From positions 1 to 63,718 of the forward strand of contig NZ_NNBP01000043.1 in NCBI RefSeq assembly GCF_002803155.1: a stretch of DNA of 63,718 nucleotides, given 5' to 3'. This DNA is from Streptomyces sp. CB02959. GTDB lineage: Bacteria > Actinomycetota > Actinomycetes > Streptomycetales > Streptomycetaceae. Shown here one piece after another: positions 63,377 to 63,718 of the stretch. Position numbers and translations under genes: made by a program. The notes beneath the pieces are model-generated. The model saw only the letters and a list, made by a program, of their open reading frames with translations, ran no database searches and was not told the origin of the DNA. Each line of letters begins with the position of its first letter. Position 1 is the stretch's first letter.

Positions 63377-63469
63377 ATGACCGTCTTCGCCATATTCGGA
63401 TTCCGCAGGCCGGGCAGGGTCTGTCACACCTACTACCGCAACCACCGCCGGTACACCCGTTGCTACTGA
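63377..63469 (+). CDS. Possible 30-aa basic peptide
   Basis: An ATG preceded by GGGAGGG at good distance opens a 30-codon frame (TVFAIFGFRRPGRVC, then YYRNHRRYTRCY). Five Tyr or Phe and eight Arg make it strongly basic and aromatic. A short AT-rich stretch (63288-63320) with GTAAAA and TTTTAC arms lies upstream and could hold the promoter or operator. It may be a real small protein, but conservation has not been checked. Confidence 0.4.
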   Translation: MTVFAIFGFRRPGRVCHTYYRNHRRYTRCY

Positions 63470-63718
63470 CCGAGCACCTTGCTAGGGGCCAGCGCCAGAC
63501 GCTGGTCCCTGCGGCTGCAGCAACGACCACGAGCAGGATCCTCCGTGCCACAAGCGAGCCAGATCGGGCAGGGAACCACGGGGAACGGCGTCCGCAACGC
63601 AGCTATGGGCGCCTCATCCTCACCGGCAAGTAGCCGTGCCAGTCGCGCTCGTTCCATAGCAACCCCCACCGCGATTCTGCCGCACCGCATACGCAGAACG
63701 GCTCCTAGAAGGCTCATG
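63470..63718. other. Window end, nothing supportable
   Basis: A frame open on the minus strand to the window edge shows no recognised motif. I make no call. Confidence 0.3.

Overview
The window has the very high GC content, GTG starts, ATGA/GTGA gene overlaps, lipobox and Tat secreted proteins, and regulator families of a Streptomyces-type actinomycete. It looks like an accessory or arm region. Transposase fragments of the IS5, IS110, IS701, ISAs1, IS4 and IS630 families lie between short functional islands. Many genes are truncated or frameshifted, several at G/C runs, so some breaks could be sequence errors rather than decay.

Layout. 0-2.7 kb: debris of a large serine recombinase, a tyrosine integrase, IS5 and IS110, plus an NB-ARC regulator fragment. 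2.9-6.0 kb: a translationally coupled SDR-TetR pair with a palindromic operator, a broken IS701 and a VOC protein. 6.3-14.9 kb: a respiratory, haem and copper-type island with two small membrane proteins (DUF2269, DUF3817), ctaG, a DJ-1/isonitrile-hydratase-like protein, ctaB (haem O synthase), a Tat-exported DyP peroxidase and a Yx(FWY)xxD lipoprotein. One 21-bp palindromic site occurs upstream of ctaG, of a broken marR and of ctaB. 15-22 kb: ISAs1 remnant, DoxX-like protein, frameshifted AraC regulator, MarR, LysR, and a coupled hydrolase-MFS pair whose exporter has lost its natural 3' end.

22-42 kb: two paralogous AfsQ1/Q2/Q3-type operons (response regulator, histidine kinase, lipoprotein, all with 4-nt overlaps). 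The first is divergent from a membrane protein and a GH84 glycosidase. The second is divergent from a polysaccharide deacetylase, an SGNH hydrolase and an acyltransferase-3. This suggests sensing linked to remodelling of cell-envelope glycans. Between them lie a mosaic of small and broken genes, a phosphotransferase, a 427-aa coiled-coil protein, two Uma2 proteins and the initiator tRNA. A 35-bp direct repeat (33/35 identical) joins the end of the MFS gene to the tRNA terminator and brackets 12.3 kb.

42-44.4 kb: a decaying 2-methylisoborneol operon. Its family 2B encapsulin shell gene has an internal deletion, and its terpene synthase has an in-frame TAG. 45.9-49 kb: an ArsR regulator and membrane-anchored hydrolase bracketed by ends of one IS5-type element, with CTAG on both outer sides. 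49-54 kb: repeats, an Eis-like acetyltransferase cut by an IS630 end, and a secreted HEAGH metalloprotease. 55.3-58.7 kb: a MacB/FtsX-type ABC exporter flanked by inverted copies of one IS. 59-63.7 kb: a broken IS4, an intact IS630 inserted in a stop codon, and further fragments. No rRNA or CRISPR array was seen.
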